Assembly: GCF_000817735.3 (NCBI RefSeq)
Contig: NZ_JTJC03000008.1
Coordinates: 62,001-126,000 of the forward strand
DNA: 64,000 bases
Reading direction: 5' to 3'
DNA from: Scytonema millei VB511283
GTDB lineage: Bacteria; Cyanobacteriota; Cyanobacteriia; Cyanobacteriales; Chroococcidiopsidaceae
The translations under genes were made by a program, and so were the position numbers. The notes under the pieces were generated by a model. The model worked only from the letters and a program-made list of their open reading frames with translations. It did no database searches and had not been told where the DNA came from. Shown here in pieces: positions 17,407 through 25,606 of the stretch (position 1 is the stretch's first letter; every line of letters starts with the position of its first letter).

Positions 17407-18879
17407 ATGCAATTTCCCTCTCCCTATTTAACAATAACTAATCAACTGGCATCAATGGGAGTCAAGCCCAAATATATTACGGATCTTGATTCGGCAACGA
17501 CGGCATTGCGGGCAACTGCTAAATTCCTGCATGGCAAGGAATTGCGATCGGGGGGCTTTGCACCATCTCTTGCTGCTTCAATTACAGATGCCGTTAGCTA
17601 TCTCCCTAAAGAACTTGGGAAAGATTTGTCTACTGTGTCAGGCTGGGTCAGTGCATCCTCGCCTAACGTGCTAAACGACGTGCGGGCAGAAACTATGTCC
17701 CAATGGGTAGTGAACCAATATCCTCAACGGCGTTATCCTGCTGCCGTTATTGGTTCTTCAAACGGTGCTGCCGTGCATCTATGTGCGGCACTTGGTATTC
17801 CCTGGTTGCCGCAAACACTCCTCGTCTCTTTGCGACACCCTGTCGATCCTGACGAACCAAAACAGGAATTAGAGTGGGCTAAAGCACCAGCCCAACAACT
17901 GCTCGCCAGGAATCCCGATTTGTGCGTGTACCAAATGCACGACCCGAACCAAGATCGCTTAAAGGTTCCTCGCGTCACTTACTTTCGGCTGAAGCGCACT
18001 CGTCTCGGCACGCAATTCCAGCAGTTTCTTCAGCAGAATTTGGAGCCAGGGGCGACGCTATTCTTACTAGAGTGTCAATATAGTTGGTTGTCCACACAAG
18101 TGAGCGATCGCCATTTCTTCCAGTTTGGCGGTAAAGGCAAATTAGCTCCAGATGATTATTTTCAGCACAGCCAACAGATCGCTGACTTCCTGCAACAGAA
18201 CGGATCTCAACACCGATATTGGGAACCGCCCGCCCCAGATGGTAGGTTGCCAGAATCAGAGTGGGGGTTTGAAGGAGCTTTACGCGATGATGTAGAGCAA
18301 TTTGCCCGTCAGCATGGCTTTCGCGTTCGTCGGATTGTTTTCGATTTTCCTCAAGATCTGAGTCCACTGGTGGCTGATTTGTATCGTTGGTGGTATCAGG
18401 AACGCGGTTTACCAAGCGATCGCCTCTTGGTGGAATCGTTTGTTTACCTCCAGCCGTGGTGGGCGTTACGCCTCGGATTAGTACCATTTTGGACGGTCTT
18501 CAACGATCGCATGTCAGCGGAGCGGCTCAATAACTATTTGGACTCTGCTAAGTCATACGATGAGATTTACATGACTTTGTTCTCGAACGGTTTGAAAGCA
18601 CTCGGTCAGGCTTCAATTGAGGAATGGCTTTCTATTCTCAACCGCGCCCGCGATCGCGGTCAGTTTATTGGCGTGAACGAGCAGACCTATCCTGGGGATT
18701 TAGCATCGTATACCCGCCACTACACCGATTTGAAGAAACTTGAGGGACGTTACCCAATGCCAGAACCGCTGACGCTACAGCAACTCGATAACTTTTTAAC
18801 GCAAGCAGGCGTTAGCGAAGCGAGCGCGGAGCGATCTCGTTATCCGGTGCAATGGATTGACCAGCATTGTCGGGTTTAA
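17407..18879 (+). CDS. Unrecognised 490-aa protein, possibly alpha/beta-hydrolase-like
   Basis: I do not recognise a family. The frame has consistent codon use and a good ribosome site (AAGGAAGG, 5 bases before ATG). No signal peptide or membrane helix is evident. Near residue 115 there is AAVIGSSNGAAVHLCAALG, which looks like a nucleophile-elbow variant (G-S-S-N-G) and could suggest an alpha/beta hydrolase, but no partner Asp/His can be placed with confidence. Other conserved-looking parts are LLVSLRHPVDPDEP and the Trp/Tyr-rich DLYRWWYQERG and YLQPWWALR. Its stop overlaps the convergent stop of the disrupted thioredoxin gene by about four bases. Confidence 0.8.
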   Translation: MQFPSPYLTITNQLASMGVKPKYITDLDSATTALRATAKFLHGKELRSGGFAPSLAASITDAVSYLPKELGKDLSTVSGWVSASSPNVLNDVRAETMSQWVVNQYPQRRYPAAVIGSSNGAAVHLCAALGIPWLPQTLLVSLRHPVDPDEPKQELEWAKAPAQQLLARNPDLCVYQMHDPNQDRLKVPRVTYFRLKRTRLGTQFQQFLQQNLEPGATLFLLECQYSWLSTQVSDRHFFQFGGKGKLAPDDYFQHSQQIADFLQQNGSQHRYWEPPAPDGRLPESEWGFEGALRDDVEQFARQHGFRVRRIVFDFPQDLSPLVADLYRWWYQERGLPSDRLLVESFVYLQPWWALRLGLVPFWTVFNDRMSAERLNNYLDSAKSYDEIYMTLFSNGLKALGQASIEEWLSILNRARDRGQFIGVNEQTYPGDLASYTRHYTDLKKLEGRYPMPEPLTLQQLDNFLTQAGVSEASAERSRYPVQWIDQHCRV

Positions 18880-19040
18880 GTTGAGAGTGCCTGCTGCACC
18901 ATTTCCTGATATTGCTTTTTCGGCTTCAGTCCAGCAATTCGAGTCAATTCTTGCTGCTGTTTAAATAGCACCACGGTTGGAGCATTTCTGACCCCCATGT
19001 CGATCGCTAATTCGGGTTCCTCAACCATGTCAATTTCGAC
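18876..19040 (-). pseudogene. 3' exon fragment of an interrupted thioredoxin-like gene
   Basis: This is the C-terminal 54 codons of a small thioredoxin, starting at VEIDMVEEPELAIDMGV and including the cis-Pro loop NAPTVVLF. The upstream part of the frame toward 19190 is intron sequence and should not be read as protein. Joined to 21466-21648 by removing 19041-21465, it restores an uninterrupted 115-codon frame. Because the intron lies antisense, splicing cannot repair the mRNA of this gene. Confidence 0.88.
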
Positions 19041-19660
19041 GCGCGACCTTAAGCGTTGCGTCTTTACTGGGAAGCCGTCTTCCCTCTGGGTTCCTGCCCC
19101 ATATTCCCCTGTAAAAGGGTCGCTGACCCCGCCTACATCAGCAGTAAGTAATGAAACTGATGGAGCGCAAGGCACAAAAGCCTGAATCATCTTTAACCTC
19201 TAAGGGTGGTAAGGCAAGGGAAAGCTGGATAAGGTGAATATTTGTGAATCAACGTAAGTTCCGTTATTGATTAACAGGTGAAAGGAGGTTGTTACACCTG
19301 AACCAAAAGGTACGTGAGCAAACTGAAACACTCGAAAGAGTCCCAGAAGAGGTTCGCTGGTTGTCGAAGTAGCGAACAAGCAGGTCTCAAGTCTCACCGG
19401 AATATAGTTGGCACCTAAGTCCAAAGCGAATGTAGAGCGCAATGAAAAGGGTAAGCCCGATGGGTTCTCGAAGGATGGTCGAATCTTTGAGTAAGTCAAC
19501 CGCAAGGGAGACAGAACCACCTAGCGGGTAAAGGAAACGGGAAAAAGCAAATGCTCTTGATAATGCAAAAGATAGAGGTTCAAACTTTGCCTCACACCGA
19601 AAGGTGGCAGACTTCCCGTTGGTCTCGAACGATAAGCCAAAGAAAAGGAATTGAACCCTA

Positions 19661-21391
19661 GTGAAAGATAGATTCAAACTTGAAATCGGAGCTAAGGAAC
19701 CGCTGACAGATTGGACAGCCATTCAATGGAAGCCAATCAAAAAGCGAGTGAAAAACCTGAGACAGCGGATTTATCGTGCAACACAGAATCATCGGTGGAA
19801 CCAGGTGAGAAGCCTGACAAAACTGATGCTACGCAGTTACTCTAACCTGCTACAATCCGTGCGAAGAGTCACTCTAGAAAATCACGGCAAGAAAACAGCT
19901 GGGATAGATGGTCAAAAGGCATTAACCCCTAGTGACCGAGTGAAATTAGTTCACCAGATGCAGGAATACACGCTGTGGAAAGTCCGCCCAACCAAACGGA
20001 TATATATTCCAAAAGCTAATGGAAAACAAAGACCACTCGGAATTCCTGTTCTGCAAGATCGCGTCGCACAAGCAATGGTCAAAAATGCGCTTGAACCTAG
20101 CTGGGAAGCTCGTTTTGAAGCAAACAGCTACGGCTTTCGCCCCGGCAGAAGCTGTCATGATGCCCTTGTCCAATGTCACAATCGGCTAAGAAAAGGACAT
20201 GACAGCTGGATTCTGGATGCGGACATCAAGAGTGCGTTTGACAATATCAGTCATGAATCCATTCTCAAAGCTCTTGGGACAATACCAGGCAGAGAGTTGG
20301 TCAAACAATGGCTGAAAGCAGGCTATGTAGAATCCGAAATCTTCTATCCAACGTTGAAAGGCACAGCTCAAGGTGGGATTTGCTCCCCGCTTTTAGCGAA
20401 TATTGCCCTGACTGGATTAGAAGAACTCTTGTCTCGATATCAAAAAGTCAAACCAGCCCCATTCTTTGATAAAAGTCGGGGGAAAGTGAGAAACAGGAAT
20501 AAAAAATCCAACGCATACGGTTATATTCGTTATGCCGATGATTTTCTAATTACTGCGACGAACAAGAACGATATTGAGACGATTGTTCCCGCGATTCAAC
20601 GATGGTTATGGGAAAGAGGGTTGGAACTAAACCTAGAAAAGACAAACATCAAAAATATCAATGATGGCGTAAACTTTCTGGGATTCACTATCAGACAATT
20701 CAAGGGAAAAACTTTGGAAATGCCTGAAAAAGAGAAAGTTCTCCATAAGTTAAGGGAAATCAGAACTTGGCTGAAAAATCACCAACAAATCAGTCCTGAA
20801 ATGCTAATTAACTACCTCAATCCAATTATCCGGGGATTCGGAAACTATTACCGCATCGGCAGCAGCAAACGGGTCATGTCTTACTTCGACAAAGAAGTAT
20901 GGAAGGCACTATGGCGCTGGGCAAAACGAAGACATCCAAATAAAGGTCGACACTGGGTACAGAAGAAATACTTCCGCACTCATCAAAACCGAAAATGGAG
21001 ATTTTTCGCTAAAGCGCGTGATAGACAAGGAGAACCAACCTTCATTTACTTGCTACAAGCCGCAACGATCCCCATCGAACGGCATGTAAAAGTCGAAGGA
21101 ACCGCCTCTCTAGATGACCCTAGCTTAAAATCATACTGGCTAAAACGCCTCACTAAACTGGGCAAAGTCCGGTGGGAAAACGGCTCAAAACTCAGAAAAG
21201 TGGCAGAAAACCAGAAATGGAAATGCCCAATCTGTGGAGAGCATCTGCTTAACGGTGAGAAACTACACATTCACCATCTCAAAAGCATGAAAGAAGGTGG
21301 CACCGACTCAATCGACAACCTCGTGCATTTGCACGTTGCGTGCCATAAACATATCCATGCAGGTGGAGTTTTTGTGAAGCAAGAGGCTTGA
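19661..21391 (+). CDS. ltrA: Group II intron reverse transcriptase/maturase with HNH endonuclease
   Basis: The 576-aa protein carries all parts of a mobile intron-encoded protein: RT blocks ([34 protein letters not shown], the catalytic YADDFLI near residue 288), the maturase X region with GFGNYYR, and a C-terminal HNH domain (CPICGEHLL ... [21 protein letters not shown] ... HVACHKHIH). RT copies the intron at the target, the maturase assists splicing, and the HNH domain cleaves the second strand. It starts at GTG 19661 after AAAAGGAATTG. The frame is intact, so the element could still be active. Domain architecture suggests the chloroplast-like class; that detail is inference. Confidence 0.96.
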   Translation: MKDRFKLEIGAKEPLTDWTAIQWKPIKKRVKNLRQRIYRATQNHRWNQVRSLTKLMLRSYSNLLQSVRRVTLENHGKKTAGIDGQKALTPSDRVKLVHQMQEYTLWKVRPTKRIYIPKANGKQRPLGIPVLQDRVAQAMVKNALEPSWEARFEANSYGFRPGRSCHDALVQCHNRLRKGHDSWILDADIKSAFDNISHESILKALGTIPGRELVKQWLKAGYVESEIFYPTLKGTAQGGICSPLLANIALTGLEELLSRYQKVKPAPFFDKSRGKVRNRNKKSNAYGYIRYADDFLITATNKNDIETIVPAIQRWLWERGLELNLEKTNIKNINDGVNFLGFTIRQFKGKTLEMPEKEKVLHKLREIRTWLKNHQQISPEMLINYLNPIIRGFGNYYRIGSSKRVMSYFDKEVWKALWRWAKRRHPNKGRHWVQKKYFRTHQNRKWRFFAKARDRQGEPTFIYLLQAATIPIERHVKVEGTASLDDPSLKSYWLKRLTKLGKVRWENGSKLRKVAENQKWKCPICGEHLLNGEKLHIHHLKSMKEGGTDSIDNLVHLHVACHKHIHAGGVFVKQEA

Positions 21392-21465
21392 GCGGCTTGA
21401 TATGAAAGTATCACGAGCCGTTCTGAGGGGAGGGAGACAGGGTGACTTGCTCTCTCTTACCCGAC
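21390..21465 (+). ncRNA. Group II intron domains V and VI
   Basis: The segment beginning GAGCGGCTTGATATGAAAGT (21390) folds into the compact domain V hairpin with a GAAA tetraloop and closes with GAGCCGTTC around 21414-21423. The remaining 40 bases form the domain VI helix before the CCGAC end. Domain V starts inside the stop codon of the RT ORF. Confidence 0.85.
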
Positions 21466-21648
21466 TAGGTGCAGGCGATCGGCGCGTTCCTTTACCAACT
21501 GTTCTAGCACGGGCTTCAAAGTGACGCAGGAACTGCAATGTGGCGCAATAAACTTGACTAATATAGGCTTGTCTGACTTTTGTATCAACATTTCCCAAGC
21601 CGATCTACCAGCATAAAAGGTTTCATTGAAGGAATAAAATTCTTGCAT
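21466..21648 (-). pseudogene. 5' exon fragment of the interrupted thioredoxin-like gene
   Basis: This holds the first 61 codons of a small thioredoxin: MQEFYSFNETF, then the central strand VKFIAPHCSSC with the CxxC active site (CSSC in place of the usual CGPC). The ATG at 21648 has AGGAGAG 5 bases upstream, better than the frame start at 21681. Sequence read beyond HL into VG is intron. The gene follows a CcdA-like membrane protein and a secreted thioredoxin-fold protein, so it was probably the cytoplasmic electron donor of that operon. Without the intron the product would be 115 residues, normal for thioredoxin. Confidence 0.88.
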
Positions 21649-21668
21649 GTTTGCTCTCCTAAGAACGC

Positions 21669-22514
21669 TCAGAAAAACCAAAGACTGCCGACGACCAGGT
21701 AGTATCCACCTGCCAGAATCAACGCAGCACTACCGATACGAATAATCCACTCCGAGTAGTCCAGTAGAAGACGGGTTTGCTTTACCAGTCCCGCCATCAG
21801 GCTGGATAGAAAAATGATGATGGTGTAGCCCAAAGCGTAACTAACCATCGTTAGCGTCCCCAAGACCTGAGAGCCTGTAGCCGCTGCCGCTGCCAGCACT
21901 GCAAACAGAACTGGACTGGCGCAAGGCGAACTCACTAACGCAAATGTCACGCCGACCCCATAGGGACCAAAGCCGGAGGCATCGGCTTTAACTTCTGGCA
22001 AGGGTAGCTTAATGATTCCCAGCAGGCTCAAGCCCATCACTAAAATAATTGCTCCAACGCCGAGGTTAATATAACCTCGGTATTCGACCATAACTGCACC
22101 AGCAAAGGATGAAGCCAATCCAAACAGGCTGAGAATAGTCACAACACCGAGTACGAACAGGCTTGCCTTGCTCAATGCATCTTGACGAGATTTGATATTT
22201 CGCGTACCGATGTAGCTCAAGTTAATTGGCAACAGTGCCAAGATACAAGGCGAAATGCTGGCAATCAGTCCGCCGATAAAAGCCAGGGGGAAAAGCACCA
22301 GTGGATTAGTGGTGTCCTGTTTGTCTAGCCATTGCTGATAGCTGTTTTCCATCAGCGAGATCGAGCGTTCGATCTCCCTAGAGATTGGTTCAGTAGCAAC
22401 TAGAGCGATGACTAATCCTAGCAGTACCAACCCGCCAAATAGCAACCAAAATTTTTGTTGTTTGGGAATTTTGGCAAGAAAAAGCTTCCGGTCTGGTTTT
22501 GGGATGCGTGACAT
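21669..22514 (-). CDS. CcdA/DsbD-type transmembrane thiol-electron transporter
   Basis: The 281-aa protein has one N-terminal helix, an extracytoplasmic loop, and then six helices in the CcdA pattern. The two conserved Cys motifs are present: SISPCILALLP (near residue 87) and SSPCASPVLFAV (near residue 196), with a GxGxxF-like turn between. CcdA proteins move reducing equivalents from cytoplasmic thioredoxin across the membrane to exported thiol proteins. That fits its neighbours: an exported thioredoxin-fold protein 12 bases upstream, and a small thioredoxin (now intron-disrupted) that overlaps or follows it. It could serve cytochrome c maturation or oxidative repair. Confidence 0.9.
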   Translation of the reverse strand: MSRIPKPDRKLFLAKIPKQQKFWLLFGGLVLLGLVIALVATEPISREIERSISLMENSYQQWLDKQDTTNPLVLFPLAFIGGLIASISPCILALLPINLSYIGTRNIKSRQDALSKASLFVLGVVTILSLFGLASSFAGAVMVEYRGYINLGVGAIILVMGLSLLGIIKLPLPEVKADASGFGPYGVGVTFALVSSPCASPVLFAVLAAAAATGSQVLGTLTMVSYALGYTIIIFLSSLMAGLVKQTRLLLDYSEWIIRIGSAALILAGGYYLVVGSLWFF

Positions 22515-22526
22515 AAGAACTCTCTA

Positions 22527-23078
22527 CTACTTTTTAGCCAGCGCCGTGTCGAGTACGCTAGTGTAAGCAGACTCGTCAGGATTGTTGCTGTGCTGTGCCA
22601 AGATTTTGCCCGTAGCTGGGTCAACGATCGCTACCATGCCTGTCTTAGATTTGTTAGCAGCGAAGAATTGCCCCAGTCCTAACTGCTTGGCTTTACTTTC
22701 CGATTGACTGGTAGCGGATTTATCTGTCACATCCAAGACAATAAAATGGACTCGTCCGGCATATTCTTGCCGCAGTTGTGACAGAGTAGGTTTGATATTT
22801 TTACAAGCCGGACACCAGCTAGCAAAGATGTCAACCACAACAGGTTTTCCCTGTAGCTCTTTAGAGAGCGGTCCTCCAACAGAGTTGCGTTTGGCAGCAC
22901 AGGGATTAGCCGAGGCACAGGGATTTGCCGAGGCACAGGGATTTGCTTGAGCAACCTGGGTAAGCGCCGATTCGATCGGAGTAGAAGAATTGCTAGCTGA
23001 TGTGGTAGCTAGCAAGGATACGCTGAAGACCAGGCTGCTTAAGCACAGATTGAGTAGTAAGTTGGAAGACTTGTGCAT
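22527..23078 (-). CDS. Exported thioredoxin-fold (TlpA-like) protein with NPCA repeats
   Basis: This protein of about 183 residues has a signal peptide (LLLNLCLSSLVFSVSLLA) and a linker with three tandem NPCASA/NPCAAK units (22890-22950 region). The DNA repeats there are near-perfect 18-mers. A thioredoxin-like domain follows, with VVVDIFASWCPACKNIKPTL (CPAC active site) and the strand VHFIVLDV. The domain lacks the usual TlpA insertions. The frame extends to an ATG at 23105; I prefer 23078, just ahead of the signal peptide. It should act outside the cytoplasm, receiving electrons from the CcdA-like protein encoded next. The extra Cys of the repeats could bind metal or act as redox partners. 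Confidence 0.85.
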   Translation of the reverse strand: MHKSSNLLLNLCLSSLVFSVSLLATTSASNSSTPIESALTQVAQANPCASANPCASANPCAAKRNSVGGPLSKELQGKPVVVDIFASWCPACKNIKPTLSQLRQEYAGRVHFIVLDVTDKSATSQSESKAKQLGLGQFFAANKSKTGMVAIVDPATGKILAQHSNNPDESAYTSVLDTALAKK

Positions 23079-23322
23079 GGTGACTCTCGTTGGATTGTTT
23101 AGCATCTGTATTTCAAGACGAACCAGGATGAGTTTTGGATTTAAATCAGTCGAAATTTAGGATTTGAGATGCGTTGAGCATTTGGCGATCGCATTCATCT
23201 AATCCAATTCGTCACGTCAAGCGTCTTATAAAATAGAGTGTTCTTTATTCTGATGGAGGAGAGTTGTGGAATCAAGATGCTTACCGATGCGGAAATTATC
23301 AACTCAAACCTGTTGTTGAGAC
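23079..23322. promoter_or_regulatory. Divergent promoter region: redox operon and ECF sigma gene
   Basis: About 240 bases separate the minus-strand redox operon from the plus-strand sigma/anti-sigma pair. Divergence suggests the sigma factor could control the redox genes as well as itself. I could not identify a matched promoter pair by eye. Confidence 0.4.
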
Positions 23323-23913
23323 ATGGAGCCTCAACTTCCCAAATCCAATCCGACGGAGGCTTTGTCTTTAACGGATGAAGCATTGTTTGAAGCGCTGAAA
23401 AAGAAGGATGCCTCCGCCCTGAGCATTCTTTTCAATCGTTACGGTCGGCTTGTCTATGGGTTGGCGTTGAAAATCCTGAAAAACTCTCAAGAAGCAGAAG
23501 ATCTGACTCAAGAGATTTTTCTAGCACTGTGGCGCAATGCATCTAGATATCCTGATTGTCGCTATTTCGGGCGCTATCTCATTAGCATGACGAGATCGCG
23601 GGCGATCGACAAACTCCGTTCTCGCGGCAGGCATCTAAAACTCTTAGAACAATGGGGACAAACCATGACTTTAGAAACACTCTCTCCCACTCCGGTTGAG
23701 CGAGCTACCTTAGCAGAACGTTCTCAACGCATTCGCGCTGCCCTAACCCAACTTCCAGACAAACAACGTCAGGCGCTGGAGATGGCTTACGATGAAGGAC
23801 TCACGCAGGTGGAAATCGCTCGGCGATTAGATATTCCCTTAGGGACAGTCAAGACTTGTACCCGTCAAGGTTTGCTGAAACTCAAACAAATTCTCTTAGA
23901 TTTTGGCATCTGA
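23323..23913 (+). CDS. ECF-type RNA polymerase sigma factor
   Basis: The 196-aa protein has sigma region 2 (LFNRYGRLVYGLALKILKNS, then AEDLTQEIFLALWRNASRY, residues about 33-75) and region 4 (LPDKQRQALEMAYDEGLTQV, then IARRLDIPLGTVKTCTRQGLL near residue 170). Region 3 is missing, as in extracytoplasmic-function sigma factors (SigK-like subgroup). It redirects RNA polymerase to stress promoters. An anti-sigma gene starts 3 bases downstream, making a standard regulatory pair. The ATG at 23323 is the first after the upstream AT-rich spacer. Confidence 0.94.
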   Translation: MEPQLPKSNPTEALSLTDEALFEALKKKDASALSILFNRYGRLVYGLALKILKNSQEAEDLTQEIFLALWRNASRYPDCRYFGRYLISMTRSRAIDKLRSRGRHLKLLEQWGQTMTLETLSPTPVERATLAERSQRIRAALTQLPDKQRQALEMAYDEGLTQVEIARRLDIPLGTVKTCTRQGLLKLKQILLDFGI

Positions 23914-23916
23914 GCT

Positions 23917-24657
23917 ATGAATGAATCTTCAGATCGCGAACGCATTAAAGCCTTAGCAGCAGGGTTTGTCGCCGATGACCTCACCCCTGAAGAAGCTGAA
24001 GAGTTCCGGCAGTTGCTTGTCAACAATCCCGAACTCGTCCAAGAAATTGATGACTTACAGGAAGTTTTGAGGCAGTTGCTAGATGGCTTCACCGAGGTAG
24101 AAGCCCCACCCCATCTGCTGCCAAACATTCTAAATCAAGCTGAAGCTGCGGGGAGTCGAATGGCTGCGATCGAAAGGTCTGGGCGATCGTGGAGAAGAAT
24201 CGCTGGCAGCCTTGCAGCTTTGTTTGTGGTGGCTTTGGGGTTTGATAATTACCGCTTGCGCCAGGAACTCGGTCAGGCTCATGCTGTCAGTACCCTACTC
24301 CAGAATGCCGAAACTCGACTGTTTACCTTCCAGGGAGTTAACTCATTAGATACTGCTTCCGGTAGCATTATAATGAATCCCGAACAACAAAAAGTGGTAA
24401 TGCTTGTCCAGAATCTGCCTGCTCCACCTCCAGGGCAAGTCTATTTACTATGGGCAATAGTCGATAATAAAAAGCTACCCTGCGGTGAAGTTAAGCCTTA
24501 TGCTTGGGGAGACTCCACCTCTAGATTACCATTCACCCCCGAAATGTATAGAGACTTCTATCATCCACAGTTTTCTGGTCTCGTCGTAACGCTGGAGACC
24601 GATCGGAATTCTGCTCGTCCCACGGGACCTGTGGTAATGCAGAGTTCGCAGATTTAA
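23917..24657 (+). CDS. Membrane anti-sigma factor, RskA-like
   Basis: The 246-aa protein has an acidic helical N-terminus (residues 1-70, with LTPEEAEEFRQLLVNNPELV) that should bind the sigma factor, one membrane helix (IAGSLAALFVVALGF, about residues 91-105), and a periplasmic C-terminal RskA domain with AVSTLLQNAETRLFTFQGV and LPAPPPGQVYLLWAI. No zinc-binding HxxxCxxC is present in the N-terminal part, so it is a non-zinc type. Its start is 3 bases after the sigma gene stop, which suggests coupled translation. Release is likely through proteolysis upon an envelope signal; the signal itself is unknown. Confidence 0.88.
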   Translation: MNESSDRERIKALAAGFVADDLTPEEAEEFRQLLVNNPELVQEIDDLQEVLRQLLDGFTEVEAPPHLLPNILNQAEAAGSRMAAIERSGRSWRRIAGSLAALFVVALGFDNYRLRQELGQAHAVSTLLQNAETRLFTFQGVNSLDTASGSIIMNPEQQKVVMLVQNLPAPPPGQVYLLWAIVDNKKLPCGEVKPYAWGDSTSRLPFTPEMYRDFYHPQFSGLVVTLETDRNSARPTGPVVMQSSQI

Positions 24658-24722
24658 TGCTGTCTGCCGAAAGACGGTAATTAATTTTTTTGCTCAACAT
24701 TTGATTTAGGTCTGAGACGATC

Positions 24723-25355
24723 GTGCTGGAAGAAAATAGTCTTTGTGTAGAGAGTCAAGATTGGCTAGTAACTGAGAATGGCGAATGTATTGCGCTTACC
24801 CTAGATGAACTTCAATCTCCAGTAAAGCCTTATCGCCTGTATCGATTTCTCACTCAACTAGAGGACATTCTTGATACCGTAGCAGACGATCGCAGTCGCA
24901 TAGAAGCGATCGCTCCCTTGGTGCGAAAGCTCTTGACCAGTTCCTACTGGCTGCAAATGGAATTTATCGACCCACCGCTTGACCCTGGCTGGTCAGTGCG
25001 TTTTCTCTACGAGGATCGAGACTTTCCTCTGACAGTGCAAATGGTGGCTTGGTTGCCAGGAAATTTTTCGCCAATTCACAACCATGCCACTTGGGGAATT
25101 GTCGCCTTAATTAGCGGACAGGAAAAAAATCGATTTTGGCGGCGATCGCCTACTCCAGAATACCCCGACGGGATCGATCTGGTTGGTGAAAGAATATTAG
25201 TTCCTGGAGATATTATTGGCTTTTTGCCTGATGCTATTCACAGCGTTGAGCCTCTAGGTACAGAACCTGCGATTACTTTTAACCTTTACGGGGTTACAGA
25301 CTATTTCCAACGCTTTGAGTTCGATCCAGAGACTCGTACTGCCAAAAATTTCTGA
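24723..25355 (+). CDS. Cupin protein of the cysteine-dioxygenase type
   Basis: The 210-aa protein has a single cupin. Motif 1 is SPIHNHATWGIVALISGQEK (His residues near 118 and 120), and motif 2 includes LVPGDIIGF and DAIHSVEP (His near residue 173). Helices precede the barrel, as in cysteine dioxygenase type I and related thiol dioxygenases that bind non-haem iron. The substrate could be cysteine or another thiol, but the specificity residues cannot be judged by eye. It starts at GTG 24723; the ribosome site is weak. It lies behind the sigma/anti-sigma pair and may be read from the same direction. Confidence 0.75.
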   Translation: MLEENSLCVESQDWLVTENGECIALTLDELQSPVKPYRLYRFLTQLEDILDTVADDRSRIEAIAPLVRKLLTSSYWLQMEFIDPPLDPGWSVRFLYEDRDFPLTVQMVAWLPGNFSPIHNHATWGIVALISGQEKNRFWRRSPTPEYPDGIDLVGERILVPGDIIGFLPDAIHSVEPLGTEPAITFNLYGVTDYFQRFEFDPETRTAKNF

Positions 25356-25500
25356 AGCCAAAACCGAGTTCTAGAGAGTCACGGCTTGAGTTAATTTAAA
25401 TAGAGACACAGCAGGCGATCGCTCAAACAAAATTTCTTAAACGTCCTGTCCCTCGGTCGCGACAACATACCCAGGCACTCAAGCCAGCCCTGAAAATTTC

Positions 25501-25530
25501 GTTTCCACGAGTTTTACACCTTTTTTCCCT
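25501..25530 (+). promoter_or_regulatory. Recurrent motif, copy 5 (before ion channel)
   Basis: The segment reads GTTTCCACGAGTTTTACACC followed by TTTTTTCCCT. It ends about 77 bases before the ion-channel start at 25607. It shares the CCACGAGTTTT core with the copy at 9711 and CACCTTTTT with 14228. Confidence 0.5.
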
Positions 25531-25606
25531 AAGATACAGCAGGCAATCGCCACTGAATTGCTCTAAAAATGACAAAGGGACAGCAGCTATGAATCATCAC
25601 AGATAG

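Larger units (their letters stand above)
19041..21465 (+). mobile_element. Complete group II intron (about 2.4 kb) with RT/maturase ORF
   Basis: Boundaries come from the host frame: removing 19041-21465 rejoins the thioredoxin gene exactly. The intron starts GCGCGACC (near the GUGYG consensus) and ends CCGAC. The target-pairing elements are visible. IBS1 TTCGAC (19035-19040) matches EBS1 GTCGAA (19363-19368), which lies in the loop of a 7-bp hairpin GTTCGCT/AGCGAAC. IBS2 GTCAAT (19029-19034) pairs with ATTGAT (19266-19271) with one G-U pair. Domain V follows the ORF. Because CGAC occurs at both junctions, the ends could shift by up to four bases. The intron runs opposite to the host gene. Confidence 0.93.

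Noticed and set aside
17975-18487. 170-codon minus-strand open frame
   Set aside because: It lies wholly inside the plus-strand 490-aa gene, has no ribosome site and reads as Arg/Asp-rich out-of-frame sequence.
18876-19190. 104-codon frame read as one intact small protein
   Set aside because: Residues before VEIDM are intron sequence; only 18876-19040 belongs to the thioredoxin gene.
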